DNA of 64,000 nt from positions 1,116,001 to 1,180,000 of the forward strand of contig NZ_CP076024.1 of NCBI RefSeq assembly GCF_022788635.1. Reading direction: 5' to 3'. Below the pieces are notes generated by a model that saw nothing but the letters and a program-made list of their open reading frames with translations, made no database searches and was not told where the DNA came from. A program made the translations under genes and the position numbers. Of this stretch, positions 28,764-38,543 are shown one piece after another. Source of the DNA: Methylobacter sp. S3L5C (GTDB lineage: Bacteria > Pseudomonadota > Gammaproteobacteria > Methylococcales > Methylomonadaceae). Every line of letters begins with the position of its first letter. Within the stretch, counting starts at the first letter, position 1.

Positions 28764-29840
28764 TTACACTTGCTTTATATTTCCATGTTCCACGTGGAAC
28801 ATTTTGTAATTTTGTATTTGACTTAAATCGCCAAAGTCAGCTATTTCAGTTGCTGTTATAAATACCTGACAACCCATTTTTGATAAATAGTGTAATAATT
28901 TCGCACGGTTGGTAACATCAAGTTCTGCTGCAAAATCATCAATCAGAAAACACCCCATATTACTGTGTTCATTAGTCAGTAATTGTACCTGGGCCAGTTT
29001 TAAACTCATTACCAATAACTTTAGTTGACCTCGTGAAACAAAATCCTTCGCTAACCGGCTACCAACCAGTAATTGAAAATCACCACGATGTGGACCACTA
29101 TGCGTAAATCCATAGCGAAGATCTTTATCCAGGTCATCAACCAAAATTTGCTGAAATTCGGTAGAGGTATCCCAACCTGATATAAGCTTTATATCTAAAT
29201 CATCAATATCAAGAAACTTGTTGATGATATCAGTGAACACAGGCAACAGTTTTTGCACATAGCATTGCCGGTAGGTATTGACTATTGTACCGTAATAAAC
29301 CAGTTCTTTATCCCAAACATTAATATGTTCAGGTCGCCGGGTTTTTAACAAAGAATTTCGTTGAGCCAACACTTTTTTAAAATTTCGCCAAGCAGATAAA
29401 AAATCGGCATCATCATTGAAAACTCCCCAATCTAAAAACTCTCTTCTTAGCTGTGGTCCTGCATCAAGTAGCTCATAACTTTTAGGATGGATAATTTGCA
29501 ACGGCAAAGCATAAGCGAGATCTGACCTTTTTAGTGTTGTTTCTTGATTAATACGATAACAAAAATTTTTAGTATCCAGCTGAATACCTAAATGTAGAGT
29601 ACTGCCATTGTCTTGCAATATTTGGGCTGACACAATCAAATGATCTTGTGCAAAATTAATAACAGACTTGATAGACGCAGAGCGGAAAGATTTAGCGCGT
29701 CCTAAAATAAATATCGCTTCAATAAATGCACTTTTTCCACTGGCATTTTCTCCAACAATAAAATTAATTGTCGATGCGGGATTGATAGTCTCTTTTTGGA
29801 TATTTCTTACTGCATAAATATCCAATTTAAGTAATGTCAT
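28764..29840 (-). CDS. recF: DNA replication and repair protein RecF
   Basis: 358 residues. SMC-like ATPase: Walker A GENASGKS at 30-37, the signature region FVSRGQLKLLVMSLKLAQ, and Walker B-like FLIDDFAAELD. RecF with RecO and RecR loads RecA at gapped DNA. The C-terminal FHVEHGNIKQV is encoded by a parS site. It starts 11 bp after dnaN, in the normal order. Confidence 0.95.
   Translation of the reverse strand: MTLLKLDIYAVRNIQKETINPASTINFIVGENASGKSAFIEAIFILGRAKSFRSASIKSVINFAQDHLIVSAQILQDNGSTLHLGIQLDTKNFCYRINQETTLKRSDLAYALPLQIIHPKSYELLDAGPQLRREFLDWGVFNDDADFLSAWRNFKKVLAQRNSLLKTRRPEHINVWDKELVYYGTIVNTYRQCYVQKLLPVFTDIINKFLDIDDLDIKLISGWDTSTEFQQILVDDLDKDLRYGFTHSGPHRGDFQLLVGSRLAKDFVSRGQLKLLVMSLKLAQVQLLTNEHSNMGCFLIDDFAAELDVTNRAKLLHYLSKMGCQVFITATEIADFGDLSQIQNYKMFHVEHGNIKQV
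28786..28801. promoter_or_regulatory. parS site 2, inside the 3' end of recF
   Basis: A second identical TGTTCCACGTGGAACA, 38 bp from the first. It is within recF, where it encodes the FHVEH of the RecF C-terminus. Confidence 0.88.
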
Positions 29841-29851
29841 TACAGTAAATC

Positions 29852-30952
29852 TTAAAGTCTCATGGGCATGACGATAAATTTATAAACACATTCGGTAGGT
29901 TCATCTATAAAACAACTACTGGAATTACTGGCGATCGTTAATACGGCAAGTTCAGAATCCAGATTTGCAACGGCATCCAGTAAGTATTGAGCATTAAAAG
30001 CTATTGATAATGGCTCACCGGCATATTCGATAATTAACTCTTCTTCTGCTTCATCATGTTCTGGATTGTGTGTACTGATTCTTAAGCTATCAGGAGTGAT
30101 GTCCAGAGTAACCCCTTTAAATTTCTCATTAGACAAAATGGCAACACGGGTTAACGCATCTTTTAGTACTAATTTTTGAATATGAATGGGATTAAAAAAT
30201 TCCTGCTGAAAAACTTTGCCAAAATCGGGATATTTTGAATCCACTAATTTTGCTGAAAAAATTAAATTTTTAATAAAAATTCTAATATTATTGCTGGAAA
30301 ATTCAATTTTTAATTCCGCATCAGCATCATCAAGTAATCGACTGAGTTCTAAAACAGCTTTTCTGGGAAAAATAATACGGGCTTCATAACCAGTACCTTG
30401 GTCTAAAGAATCTTCATAAATAGATAAACGATGGCCATCAGATGCTACCAGTTTAATTTTACTATTGGATATATTCAGTAATAAACCATTCAAGTAATAA
30501 CGAACATCCTGATTTGCCATACAAAATACAGTTTTATCGAGTGCTTTTTTTAATTTACCGGCATTAATAAAAAAGTGATTCTCTAGCTCGGATTCAGAGA
30601 ATTCAGGATAATTATCAGCAGGCAAACAACTTAAAGAAAATCGGCTCCTATTAGATAATATCTTTACTTTATCGTCATGCTGTTCAAATTTAATTTCTGC
30701 ACCATTTGGTAAAAGTCTGCAGATATCCAAAAATTTTCTGGCTGGTACCGTAATAGAACCAGGCGTTGCCAATTTGATATCAATTTTAGCGATAATTTGA
30801 ATTTCCAGATCCGTGCCCGTCAAAATTAATTGATCATCCTCAATGACAATTAATACATTCGAAAGAATAGGCATCGTTTGTCTTTTTTCTATGACACTAA
30901 CTATTTGTTGCAAAGGCGTTAAGATTTCTTCTCGATTAATGATAAATTTCAT
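29852..30952 (-). CDS. dnaN: DNA polymerase III beta sliding clamp
   Basis: 366 residues, made of the three repeated clamp domains; MKFIINREEILTPLQQIVSVIEKRQTMPILSNVL at the start and CVYKFIVMPMRL at the end are typical. The ring-shaped dimer tethers polymerase III to DNA. It follows oriC and dnaA in the leftward replication cluster. Confidence 0.96.
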   Translation of the reverse strand: MKFIINREEILTPLQQIVSVIEKRQTMPILSNVLIVIEDDQLILTGTDLEIQIIAKIDIKLATPGSITVPARKFLDICRLLPNGAEIKFEQHDDKVKILSNRSRFSLSCLPADNYPEFSESELENHFFINAGKLKKALDKTVFCMANQDVRYYLNGLLLNISNSKIKLVASDGHRLSIYEDSLDQGTGYEARIIFPRKAVLELSRLLDDADAELKIEFSSNNIRIFIKNLIFSAKLVDSKYPDFGKVFQQEFFNPIHIQKLVLKDALTRVAILSNEKFKGVTLDITPDSLRISTHNPEHDEAEEELIIEYAGEPLSIAFNAQYLLDAVANLDSELAVLTIASNSSSCFIDEPTECVYKFIVMPMRL

Positions 30953-31945
30953 ATATTTTTTACTATTGGATTGGCTTAATAAATCTGTGGATAACGCTAT
31001 TTTTTATCTATAATTCAATAACTTGTTTTTGAATAACATTGTGGATAACTAGGGTTTAATTATAAAAATTTATCAATGTAAATACCTTATGCACAAGATT
31101 ACTCACAAGATCAATGGATTTATCCACAGTATTATCCACATGTATAACAAAATGTTTAATTGTTGTTGGTAAATTAAGTGTCTTAAAACAATCCAGCTTA
31201 AAATGGATATTTTTTTGAATACAGACATTTATTTTAAATAACCTTATTTTTACAATTAATAATATAATATTACTTAGTATTATTTATTACTATTAGTAAC
31301 GTAATAATCTGTGGATAACATATTATTTACTATATTAATCAATAGTATATTTATTTTAATATGTTGTTGTCGGCTTGTGTATAACGACTGTTTAAAAAAA
31401 TAGCCATTTTTAACTTCTATTTTTATGCACAATATTATCCTCAGTAACAATAGCCTTATCCCCAAAGTTATCCACACAGGCTTTTGTATATGTAAACCAA
31501 AATAGTAAACAATAATAAGGGTTATTCGCCTAAGTTCTTAACTTGCTGAATAATATATTCGACCTTTGAAAAAAGAAATTTTCATTAAGGTTTAATTTAG
31601 ATTTTTAAACAGTAAAACTTTTAAAATTGAAATCCATTTTGTACACAATGTCTGATTCTTTCAAAAACGGTTAATTTTTCAATTAATAATATAGTATTAC
31701 TTAATCTTATTTATTACTATTAGTGAATAAATAAACTGTTGAAAAGTCAATTTTTTAGATAATAATCAGTGCATTATGTATTTTTATAAATTGTTGTCAG
31801 GTTGTGGATAACTACTGTTTAAAAAATAAGAATTAAAAACATTAATTTTTGTACACAATATTATCCTCAGTAATAATAGATTTATCCCCAAAGTTATCCA
31901 CAATGCATGATGTAAAATTTAAAGTTATTTGATCTAAATAAATTT
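30953..31945. other. oriC: Chromosomal replication origin oriC
   Basis: A 993-bp AT-rich region between dnaN and dnaA without genes. Eight exact DnaA boxes (TTATCCACA or complement) are at 30986, 31040, 31120, 31132, 31310, 31468, 31803 and 31894, plus a one-mismatch box at 31376. Long A/T tracts could serve as the unwinding element. Genes point away from here on both sides (leftward from dnaA, rightward from rpmH), as expected around an origin. Confidence 0.9.
31253..31915. repeat. Tandem duplication of an oriC module (two units of about 250 bp, period about 427 bp)
   Basis: Sequence from 31253 (AATTAATAATATAATATTAC) recurs from about 31680 with a few changes, then TTGTTGTC..ATAACGACTGTTTAAAAAA at 31363 recurs at about 31790 and CCTTATCCCCAAAGTTATCCA at about 31455 recurs near 31881. 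The spacing stays at 426-427 bp, so one segment was duplicated in tandem. Each unit keeps its TTATCCCCAAAGTTATCCACA double box. Confidence 0.8.
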
Positions 31946-33262
31946 TCAATGTGAAAGGGTTCTTAGAAGATTCGAGTAATCTTCTGCAATTTTGTGGTCG
32001 GATTCCTTGAGCTCATTAATTTTTTTACAGGCATTCATGACTGTTGTGTGATCTCGGCCACCAAATGCATCACCAATTTCGGGAAAGCTGTGTGAGGTTA
32101 ATTCTCTCGCCAAACACATAGCCATTTGTCGTGGGCGGGTAACCGTTTGTTTTCTATTTTTTGATGATAAATCGGCAACACGAATTTTAAAATATTCAGC
32201 AACTGTTTTTTGAATATTGTCCATGTTGACAAGTTTGTCTTTTAAAGAAATCAAATCATGTAAGGCTTCTTTGGTAAATTCGGTAGTGATTTCACGCCCG
32301 GTAAATTGTGCATTGGCTATCACACGTCTTAAAGCACCTTCAAGGTCACGGACGTTAAAAGGAATTTTTTTGGCAATAAAAAAAGCAACTTCCTGAGGCA
32401 GTGCAACATTAACTTGTGCGGCTTTTTTCATTAAAATGGCTGCCCTGGTCTCCATGTCGGGAGGTTCAATTGAAACAGGAAGCCCACAACCAAATCTTGA
32501 TTTTAATCGATCTTCAAGACCTATAATTTCTTTGGGATATTTATCACAAGTTAAAACAATTTGGTGTTTTTTATCCAATAGTGTGTTGAAAGTATGAAAA
32601 AATTCTTCCTGAGAGCGCTCTTTTCCTGCAAAAAATTGAATATCATCAATTAAAAGTACATCGATACCACGGTAATATTCTTTAAAAGAGTTAATGGAAT
32701 TTTGTTGTAACGCCCTGACCATGTCTTGAACAAATTTTTCAGAGTGAAGATAAACAATTGTGGCTGATGGGTTTTTTTTAAAAACAGCATTGCCTATGGC
32801 ATGCATAAGATGTGTTTTACCTAAACCGGAACTACCATAAATAAGTAGAGGATTATAAGCTTTACCTATATTTTCAGAAACCTGAAGCGAAGCAGCCCTT
32901 GCCAATTGATTGGACTTACCTTCAACAAAATTATCAAAAGTAAATGCTTTATTAAGGAAATTAGGACTGGTTTTTTTTATTTCAACAGGTTTTACGCTGG
33001 TTATTACCGCGGGTGTTGTCGATTTTTTTGAACCAATTTCAAGATTCAGGTCCAATTTCCCATTTGAAAACTCGTGAATGGATTCTTCAATCTTGGCAAA
33101 ATAATGTTGCTTGACCCAGTCCAGAACAAACCGGTTTGGAGCGAGTAATTTTATTTGCCCATCACTTTCTATGGCCTGCAAAGGCCGTATCCATGTACTG
33201 AAATCAGAACCGGCAATTTCATTTTCAAGTTTAGTAAGGCAGTTATCCCAAATTGAGCTCAT
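31946..33262 (-). CDS. dnaA: Chromosomal replication initiator DnaA
   Basis: 438 residues with the four DnaA domains: N-terminal [24 protein letters not shown], a short linker, AAA+ core with Walker A GSSGLGKT at 143-150 and Walker [14 protein letters not shown], and the DNA-binding domain with [15 protein letters not shown]. The linker domain II is short. DnaA-ATP melts oriC. The gene is divergent from rpmH, with about 170 bp of shared promoter region. Confidence 0.97.
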   Translation of the reverse strand: MSSIWDNCLTKLENEIAGSDFSTWIRPLQAIESDGQIKLLAPNRFVLDWVKQHYFAKIEESIHEFSNGKLDLNLEIGSKKSTTPAVITSVKPVEIKKTSPNFLNKAFTFDNFVEGKSNQLARAASLQVSENIGKAYNPLLIYGSSGLGKTHLMHAIGNAVFKKNPSATIVYLHSEKFVQDMVRALQQNSINSFKEYYRGIDVLLIDDIQFFAGKERSQEEFFHTFNTLLDKKHQIVLTCDKYPKEIIGLEDRLKSRFGCGLPVSIEPPDMETRAAILMKKAAQVNVALPQEVAFFIAKKIPFNVRDLEGALRRVIANAQFTGREITTEFTKEALHDLISLKDKLVNMDNIQKTVAEYFKIRVADLSSKNRKQTVTRPRQMAMCLARELTSHSFPEIGDAFGGRDHTTVMNACKKINELKESDHKIAEDYSNLLRTLSH

Positions 33263-33347
33263 TGAATTAGGTAAGGTATTGGTATGGGTTAGTGAGGAGG
33301 AATTTGTTTTTAATCACTATACAGTAATAAAACATTGCACTACAGAA

Positions 33348-33376
33348 TTGACAGGCTATACATATTATTTTATCAT
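33348..33376 (+). promoter_or_regulatory. Sigma-70 promoter of rpmH
   Basis: TTGACA (33348-33353), a 17-bp spacer and TATCAT (33371-33376) lie about 57 bp upstream of the rpmH start, in the divergent rpmH-dnaA region. Confidence 0.7.
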
Positions 33377-33432
33377 CCGTAGTCTTTTTTATCTGTTTTT
33401 GTTAACACTCATCTGATTAGGCTTTAAGTAAT

Positions 33433-33567
33433 ATGAAAAGAACATACCAACCCAGTAAAATTAAACGTGCCAGAACTCATGGCTTTCGTGCAAGAATGGC
33501 AACTGTCGGTGGCCGTAGGGTTATCAATGCTCGTAGAGCAAAAGGCCGTGCTCAACTAACGGTTTAG
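33433..33567 (+). CDS. rpmH: 50S ribosomal protein L34
   Basis: 44 residues, strongly basic: [20 protein letters not shown] and onward to GRAQLTV. Sequence and length are those of L34 of gammaproteobacteria. It starts the rightward rpmH-rnpA-yidD-yidC-mnmE group; rnpA begins 10 bp after it. Confidence 0.98.
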   Translation: MKRTYQPSKIKRARTHGFRARMATVGGRRVINARRAKGRAQLTV

Positions 33568-33577
33568 TTGACACTGG

Positions 33578-33937
33578 GTGACAGAGCACAATTTTAGTTT
33601 CCCCCCACAGCTACGGTTAAAAACCCCGGCTGAATATAAAAAAGTTTTTGCCAAGCCTGTAAAATCAAGCGATACCTATTTTACCCTTTTAGCCATAAAG
33701 AATGATCTTGATCATCCTCGGCTAGGTTTGGCAATTGCTAAAAAAAATATAAGAAAGGCAGTACACAGAAACGTGATTAAACGCGCTGTGAGGGAAAACT
33801 TTAGAATACAACAGCAAAGCTTGGGAAATATAGACATTGTTGTTCTGGCTCGCAGGGAAGCAGTAGATGCTCCACCGGAATTATTAAGAAAGTCATTGCA
33901 AAAGCATTGGCTTAAACTGGTATCCCGATGCGCTTAA
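33578..33937 (+). CDS. rnpA: Ribonuclease P protein component
   Basis: 119 residues from a GTG start. The basic RNR motif [18 protein letters not shown] is present, with [23 protein letters not shown] before it. RnpA assists the RNase P RNA in removing 5' leaders of tRNA precursors. The 3' end overlaps yidD by 10 bp. Confidence 0.95.
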   Translation: MTEHNFSFPPQLRLKTPAEYKKVFAKPVKSSDTYFTLLAIKNDLDHPRLGLAIAKKNIRKAVHRNVIKRAVRENFRIQQQSLGNIDIVVLARREAVDAPPELLRKSLQKHWLKLVSRCA

Positions 33938-34161
33938 TGCTGATGGCAATAATAAAGTTTTATAAATACTTTATTAGCCCTTTGCTTGGCTCTAACTGTC
34001 GTTTTTATCCAAGTTGTTCAAGTTATTCCTTAGAAGCAATTCAGCGCCACGGTGCTATTATTGGCTCCTATCTCACTCTCAAAAGATTATTAAAATGCCA
34101 CCCTTTTCATCAAGGTGGCATTGATCCCGTTCCAGAAAAATTTGGTAATAAGAATGGATAA
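33928..34161 (+). CDS. yidD: Membrane protein insertion efficiency factor YidD
   Basis: 77 residues with the YidD pattern [33 protein letters not shown] and [15 protein letters not shown] small membrane-associated protein that helps YidC-dependent insertion. It overlaps rnpA upstream and yidC downstream (8 bp). Confidence 0.95.
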   Translation: MRLMLMAIIKFYKYFISPLLGSNCRFYPSCSSYSLEAIQRHGAIIGSYLTLKRLLKCHPFHQGGIDPVPEKFGNKNG

Positions 34162-35869
34162 TATAAGATTTATACTCGTCGTCACTTTTGCAATGCTTGT
34201 GTTTATGTTGTGGCAGGCGTGGGAGCAAGACTATGGCCCAAAACCTGAAGTTGCTGCAATTGTAAGTCCGGAAGGCACCAAGGCTAAAGAAGATCTGCCA
34301 ATGACAGCAGATGCATCAGCACAAACAGGATCTAGCCTGCAAAATCCGGTTTCTGTTCCCGTTTCAGCAACAACATCAGTTGCCAAGACGGTAAAAATAA
34401 AAACCGATGTTATTGCATTTGAAATTGACGTACAAGGTGGCACAGTCACCAATCTGGATTTATTAAGTTATCCGGTAGAAAAAGCCAATCCGATCATCAA
34501 TAACCTACGTGAAATGGTTGGAATGGAAGTCCCTGTAACAAACACTGCGCCGGTACGTTTATTTAATAACAATGAAGAAAAAATATTTGTTGCGCAAAGT
34601 GGTTTAATAGCTGGCAGTGGTTTAGCGGCTGCACCAAATCATTATACGGTTTTCACCAATGAGCAAGATAGCTACACCTTGCAACCTGGCCAAGATAGCT
34701 TGACCGTTCCATTAACTTGGACTGACAACAATGGTCTGATTATTACCAAATTATTTACTGTTAAACGTGGAAGCTACGAGATAACACTGGATCAAAAAGT
34801 CCAGAATAATTCCGGAAAAACCTGGTCAGGCAGACAATATACTCAGTTATTAAGAGCACCGGATACTGAAAATAAAGGTAATATGCTAACGGGCGGTATG
34901 AGAGCTTATGATGGTGGTGTTATTTATACCGAAAAAAACAAATATCAAAAAATAAGTTTTGATGATATGGCAGATGAGACGCTTGATATCACCAGTAACG
35001 GTGGTTGGACTGCAATGATTCAACATTATTTTGCGTCTGCCTGGATTCCACCTGCCGAGCAAGAGAATCATTTTTATACCAAAGAATTAAAAGACGGACG
35101 TTACGTTATTGGTACGTATTCTCCAGCTGTTACTGTTGAAGCAAATACCAATGCTGAATTTGTTTCCCAATTATTTGCCGGCCCGAAAATCCAGCCTATG
35201 ATGGAAAAAATTGCAACAGGCCTTGAACTCACCGTTGACTACAGCGTTTTAACCTTTATTGGCAAACCAATTTACTGGTTACTTAACAAAATACATAGTG
35301 TTATTGGTAACTGGGGCTTGGCTATTATGGGAGTAACATTCTGTATTAAACTATTATTCTTTCCATTATCACAAGCCAGTTTCAAGTCAATGGCTAAAAT
35401 GCGTAAGATTCAGCCACGTCTTAAAGAATTACAAGAACGTTTTGCTGATGACAGACCGCGTTTTAATACTGAAATGATGGGGCTGTATAAAAAAGAAAAA
35501 GTTAATCCATTAGGTGGTTGTTTGCCTATCCTGATACAGATACCCGTATTTATGGCTTTGTATTGGGTATTAAGTGAAACGGTTGAGTTTCGTCAGGCAC
35601 CTTTTATGCTATGGATACAGGACTTATCAATACAGGATCCTTTCTATATCTTGCCGTTGATTATGGGAATTACCATGAAAATTCAGCAAAGTTTAAATCC
35701 TGCACCGATTGATCCCATTCAAGCTAAAGTGATGAAGATGTTCCCAATTGTTTTTACTGTCTTCTTTCTGTTTTTTCCGGCAGGTTTGGTTTTATACTGG
35801 GTTGTTAATAACACCCTGTCTATCATTCAACAAACTTACATCACCAAACAAATAGAAAAAGCAGGGTAA
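34154..35869 (+). CDS. yidC: Membrane protein insertase YidC
   Basis: 571 residues from the ATG at 34154 ([10 protein letters not shown]), the usual YidC N-terminus; the frame is open a little further upstream but that part is inside yidD. One N-terminal helix, a large periplasmic beta domain, and the conserved C-terminal five-helix core with [21 protein letters not shown] and [23 protein letters not shown]. It inserts membrane proteins with or without SecYEG; Foa/Foc of the ATP synthase encoded in this window are classical substrates. Confidence 0.96.
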   Translation: MDNIRFILVVTFAMLVFMLWQAWEQDYGPKPEVAAIVSPEGTKAKEDLPMTADASAQTGSSLQNPVSVPVSATTSVAKTVKIKTDVIAFEIDVQGGTVTNLDLLSYPVEKANPIINNLREMVGMEVPVTNTAPVRLFNNNEEKIFVAQSGLIAGSGLAAAPNHYTVFTNEQDSYTLQPGQDSLTVPLTWTDNNGLIITKLFTVKRGSYEITLDQKVQNNSGKTWSGRQYTQLLRAPDTENKGNMLTGGMRAYDGGVIYTEKNKYQKISFDDMADETLDITSNGGWTAMIQHYFASAWIPPAEQENHFYTKELKDGRYVIGTYSPAVTVEANTNAEFVSQLFAGPKIQPMMEKIATGLELTVDYSVLTFIGKPIYWLLNKIHSVIGNWGLAIMGVTFCIKLLFFPLSQASFKSMAKMRKIQPRLKELQERFADDRPRFNTEMMGLYKKEKVNPLGGCLPILIQIPVFMALYWVLSETVEFRQAPFMLWIQDLSIQDPFYILPLIMGITMKIQQSLNPAPIDPIQAKVMKMFPIVFTVFFLFFPAGLVLYWVVNNTLSIIQQTYITKQIEKAG

Positions 35870-35870
35870 C

Positions 35871-37214
35871 TTGCTTTTAAATCAAGATACCATTGCAGCT
35901 ATTGCAACACCGCCAGGGAATGGCGGTGTTGGTATTATTCGAATTTCAGGAGCCTTGGTTACTGAAATTGCCAAACAATTGCTTAATAAATCATTAATTC
36001 CCAGACATGCCCTGTTTACATCTTTTATAGATAATGACGGCGGCATTATTGATTCCGGTATCAGTCTTTACTTTCCTGCTCCTGCCTCTTATACAGGGGA
36101 AGATATACTTGAATTGCAAGGACACGGCGGTTCTGTCGTATTGGATATGCTGTTACGACGAGTAATTTCTTTAGGTGCCCGATTAGCCAATCCTGGCGAA
36201 TTTACCGAACGCGCATTTCTCAATAATAAACTCGACTTGGCACAGGCTGAAGCGGTTGCTGATTTAATTGAAAGCAGTACCGAACAATCAGTTCGTTCTG
36301 CACAAAAATCCATGCAAGGTGTTTTTTCAGCACAAATCAATGAACTGGTTACAGAGTTAACGGAACTTCGCATCTACGTTGAAGCAGCTATTGATTTTGT
36401 CGATGAAGAAATTGATTTTTTAACGGATGGTGTGGTTGAAAACCGCATAATCAGGTTATTGCAAAGCATTCAGAAAATACAAAAAACAGCGCAACAAGGT
36501 CGTTTATTACGCGATGGTATGACTGTTGTTTTGGCAGGTAAACCTAACGCCGGAAAATCCAGCTTGCTTAATGCACTTGCAGGGCATGAAGCTGCGATAG
36601 TCACTGATATTGCCGGAACAACCCGGGACGTACTCAGAGAACGTATCCAGCTTGATGGCATGCCATTGCATATTATTGATACCGCAGGTTTACGGGAAAG
36701 TGATAACTCTATAGAAAAAGAAGGTATACGCAGGGCACACGAAGAAATTCTGAAAGCCGATAAGATTTTACTGCTTATAGATGCAAGGGAACCTGAAACA
36801 GAAGATTTATTAAAAACCCTGCCAGCTAATATCGACATTACCAAAGTTTACAACAAAATAGATCTGCTAGGTCTGACACCTGAAATACAACAAACAGAAG
36901 ATGGCTATAGTTGTTACCTTTCTATAAAAACCGGGGAAGGCATGGACTTGTTAAAACAACATCTCAAACAAAGTGTCGGTTTTAATGAAGCCACAGACAA
37001 CGTTTTTATTGCTAGAAGACGACATATAGAAGCCATAAGAACAGGATACGAATTTGTCGAAAGTGCTTTAAATCAGTTACAGGTTAGTCAGGCAGGCGAA
37101 TTGGTCGCTGAAGATTTAAGGCAAGCACAAATGAGTCTTGCCGAAATTACCGGTACGGTTACCTCAGATGACTTGCTGGGAAAAATATTTTCCAGTTTCT
37201 GTATAGGAAAGTGA
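35871..37214 (+). CDS. mnmE: tRNA modification GTPase MnmE
   Basis: 447 residues from a TTG start one base after yidC. N-terminal folate-binding domain (DTIAAIATPPGNGGVGIIRISG), helical domain, and an inserted Ras-like G domain with GKPNAGKS at 223-230, DTAGL at 270-274 and NKID. The C-terminus FCIGK carries the catalytic-type Cys and the K+-dependent GTPase signature of the family. With MnmG it makes the cmnm5 modification of wobble uridine. mnmG is not adjacent here. The last codons form the attachment site of a genomic island. Confidence 0.96.
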   Translation: MLLNQDTIAAIATPPGNGGVGIIRISGALVTEIAKQLLNKSLIPRHALFTSFIDNDGGIIDSGISLYFPAPASYTGEDILELQGHGGSVVLDMLLRRVISLGARLANPGEFTERAFLNNKLDLAQAEAVADLIESSTEQSVRSAQKSMQGVFSAQINELVTELTELRIYVEAAIDFVDEEIDFLTDGVVENRIIRLLQSIQKIQKTAQQGRLLRDGMTVVLAGKPNAGKSSLLNALAGHEAAIVTDIAGTTRDVLRERIQLDGMPLHIIDTAGLRESDNSIEKEGIRRAHEEILKADKILLLIDAREPETEDLLKTLPANIDITKVYNKIDLLGLTPEIQQTEDGYSCYLSIKTGEGMDLLKQHLKQSVGFNEATDNVFIARRRHIEAIRTGYEFVESALNQLQVSQAGELVAEDLRQAQMSLAEITGTVTSDDLLGKIFSSFCIGK

Positions 37215-37217
37215 AGC
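37196..37217 (+). repeat. attL: Island attachment site, left copy (mnmE 3' end)
   Basis: The core TTCTGTATAGGAAAGTGA, plus flanking bases, spans the last codons and stop of mnmE and is repeated exactly at 47996-48017. The 3' end of mnmE/trmE is the known integration site of SGI1-type islands, whose 18-bp site is closely similar. Confidence 0.85.
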
Positions 37218-37260
37218 AGTAAAACAACCGAAAACAACAACTAAACAAAGTCAATAAAAT

Positions 37261-37290
37261 AAGGGGATGTAGCGATACAACCCCTTTTTT
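37261..37290 (+). terminator. Rho-independent terminator of mnmE
   Basis: AAGGGGATGTA, a GCGA tetraloop and TACAACCCCTT form an 11-bp stem with one mismatch, followed by six T. A diverged copy is at 48061-48090. Confidence 0.85.
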
Positions 37291-37361
37291 GTTTGCGTAT
37301 TTTTGCCTTTACTTACCCCTATATTACACCTATGACTTTTTCAGGTGTAATGAGGTGTTAA

Positions 37362-37505
37362 TTGAGGAACACTATAGAGAAACGCGTCAACAAAGCAGGT
37401 AACAAACAAAATATTAGACTTGTGTACTGGTACGGGAGCAATACTGATGAAAATGGCAAGACTAAGCATGATCGAAAATTTGAACAGCTTGACCAGTATT
37501 TCTAT
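37362..37505 (+). pseudogene. Tyrosine recombinase (integrase) N-terminal remnant, left copy
   Basis: The frame reads TIEKRVNKAGNKQNIRLVYW, then YGSNTDENGKTKHDRKFEQL and DQYFYATPNS, which looks like the arm-DNA-binding domain at the start of Bacteroidetes-type tyrosine recombinases (basic first strand, YWYGS, FLYANPKTP-like end). It stops making sense at about 37505, where it meets the 3' end of a RelB-like gene on the other strand. Its position directly after the attachment site is where an island integrase is expected. Family call is from pattern, not search. Confidence 0.6.
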
Positions 37506-37788
37506 GCCACCCCAAACTCTTTGGTGTTTTTTTCGAGGTCATCAAACAAGTCTTGAGTAGTTTCAAAAATCGGTAGATTACCGGAGTCGGCTTCTTCCAT
37601 TGCTGAACAGGTTACTGAATTTGGCGTTTTGATCTCGAACGGTAAGCCATTCTGAGTAACTACCTGGCGCAAGCAGCATCCGATATATTTAAACCGCAAG
37701 AGGCTAATACCCTAGTGGCATTTTCTTTTAAATCAGGATCTATCCGAGAACGGATCTCGGCAATCTTAAGAGGATGAGTGATAGGCAT
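37502..37788 (-). pseudogene. RelB/DinJ-type antitoxin, frameshifted
   Basis: From the ATG at 37788 the frame reads IRSRIDPDLKENATRVLASC and GLNISDA, then hits a TAG. In the neighbouring frame the protein goes on as RQVVTQNGLPFEIKTPNSV and ends NLPIFETTQDLFDDLEK, the usual DinJ/RelB ending. A single-base indel near 37680 separates the halves. No RelE/YafQ toxin is found downstream, where the integrase remnant lies. Confidence 0.75.
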
Positions 37789-38380
37789 GATGATACTCCG
37801 TCAATGTAACTGCAATATAGTTTATAGCATGGGTGATATTTTGTAGATAATTTAAGCTTTAATTTTTACCAGTAGCGCATGTTTTAAAAAAAACGTATTT
37901 ACTATGAAATATTTCAACACTCGCTGGGATGATGTAAGTTCCTGCGCTCGAATCAAAGCAAGCATAAAAACTAAAATGTAATATTTTATAAAATTTATTA
38001 CATTGCCAGTGTTCCAGAGCTATGCAGGCCAATTGGCAACTTCGACATGATATATCCGCGCACGCAGAGCCGTTAGGTAGAAGGGATGGGAAAATATTCC
38101 CGGCCAGCCAGGTACACTGCGCATAAAATGCCGTTATGTTAAATGTGTTAATTGTCACTGGCTGGTAACGGGCATGAGTCGACAGTAGTGGACGTTATTT
38201 AACGTCTGAAATAGAAACAGGTGGGCGTGTGCCATAACCGGTATCAACACATGTACCTATTAATCCTGATAGGGAATGACTCACAGTTACAGCCACCTAC
38301 CATCTACTAAAACCTTGCCATCATAAATATAAGAATAAGTATATTTTCATTTAAATATATAAACCCATGCAAATAACTAG
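37789..38380. other. Island stretch without recognised genes
   Basis: Nearly 600 bp in which I see no supported gene. An open frame of 99 residues on the minus strand (37859-38158) has a Cys-rich, unstructured composition and no family resemblance. The only structure noted is a long-range inverted repeat, CCAGCCAG near 38102 and CTGGCTGG near 38157. Probably decayed island DNA. Confidence 0.5.
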
Positions 38381-38409
38381 TTGACATTTTTTTAAAAAAA
38401 GAGTGTAAT
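38381..38409 (+). promoter_or_regulatory. Consensus sigma-70 promoter
   Basis: TTGACA at 38381-38386, exactly 17 bp, then TGTAAT at 38404-38409. Transcription would start near 38416, just in front of the c-di-GMP riboswitch. Confidence 0.8.
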
Positions 38410-38424
38410 TTTTTCCGAATTTAT

Positions 38425-38497
38425 TAAAGCCAAACCTATTGTAAAGTAGGGACAGAAAGTCACGGATCCGATACAAACGGAAAGCCGGATTGCCGAT
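38425..38497 (+). promoter_or_regulatory. Cyclic-di-GMP-I (GEMM) riboswitch
   Basis: The conserved parts are present in order: GCCAAACC, a UAUU stem capped by a GUAA (GNRA) tetraloop, GGGACAGAAAGUC, a UCCG/CGGA hairpin, and AGCCGGAUUGCCGA. These match the class I c-di-GMP aptamer (compare Vc2: GCAAACC, GNRA loop, GGGACGCAAAGCC, AGCGGGGUUACCGA). A GACCAT-CGTT-ATGGTC hairpin at 38501-38516 may be the expression platform. The gene it should control has been lost: 30 bp further on an IS element begins, pointing the other way. Confidence 0.83.
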
Positions 38498-38543
38498 TAT
38501 GACCATCGTTATGGTCACAATAATTGTTTCTATGTTCCTTTTT

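Noticed and set aside
31280-31477. 65-residue frame inside oriC
   Set aside because: AT-rich origin DNA with DnaA boxes; chance open frame.
37859-38158. 99-residue minus-strand frame in the island
   Set aside because: No start context, no family features and Cys-rich random composition; left as non-coding.
37789-38380. Possible integron attC-like site (CCAGCCAG/CTGGCTGG inverted repeat with GTTA motifs)
   Set aside because: The R and L box arrangement of attC sites could not be matched, and no integrase or cassette gene accompanies it.
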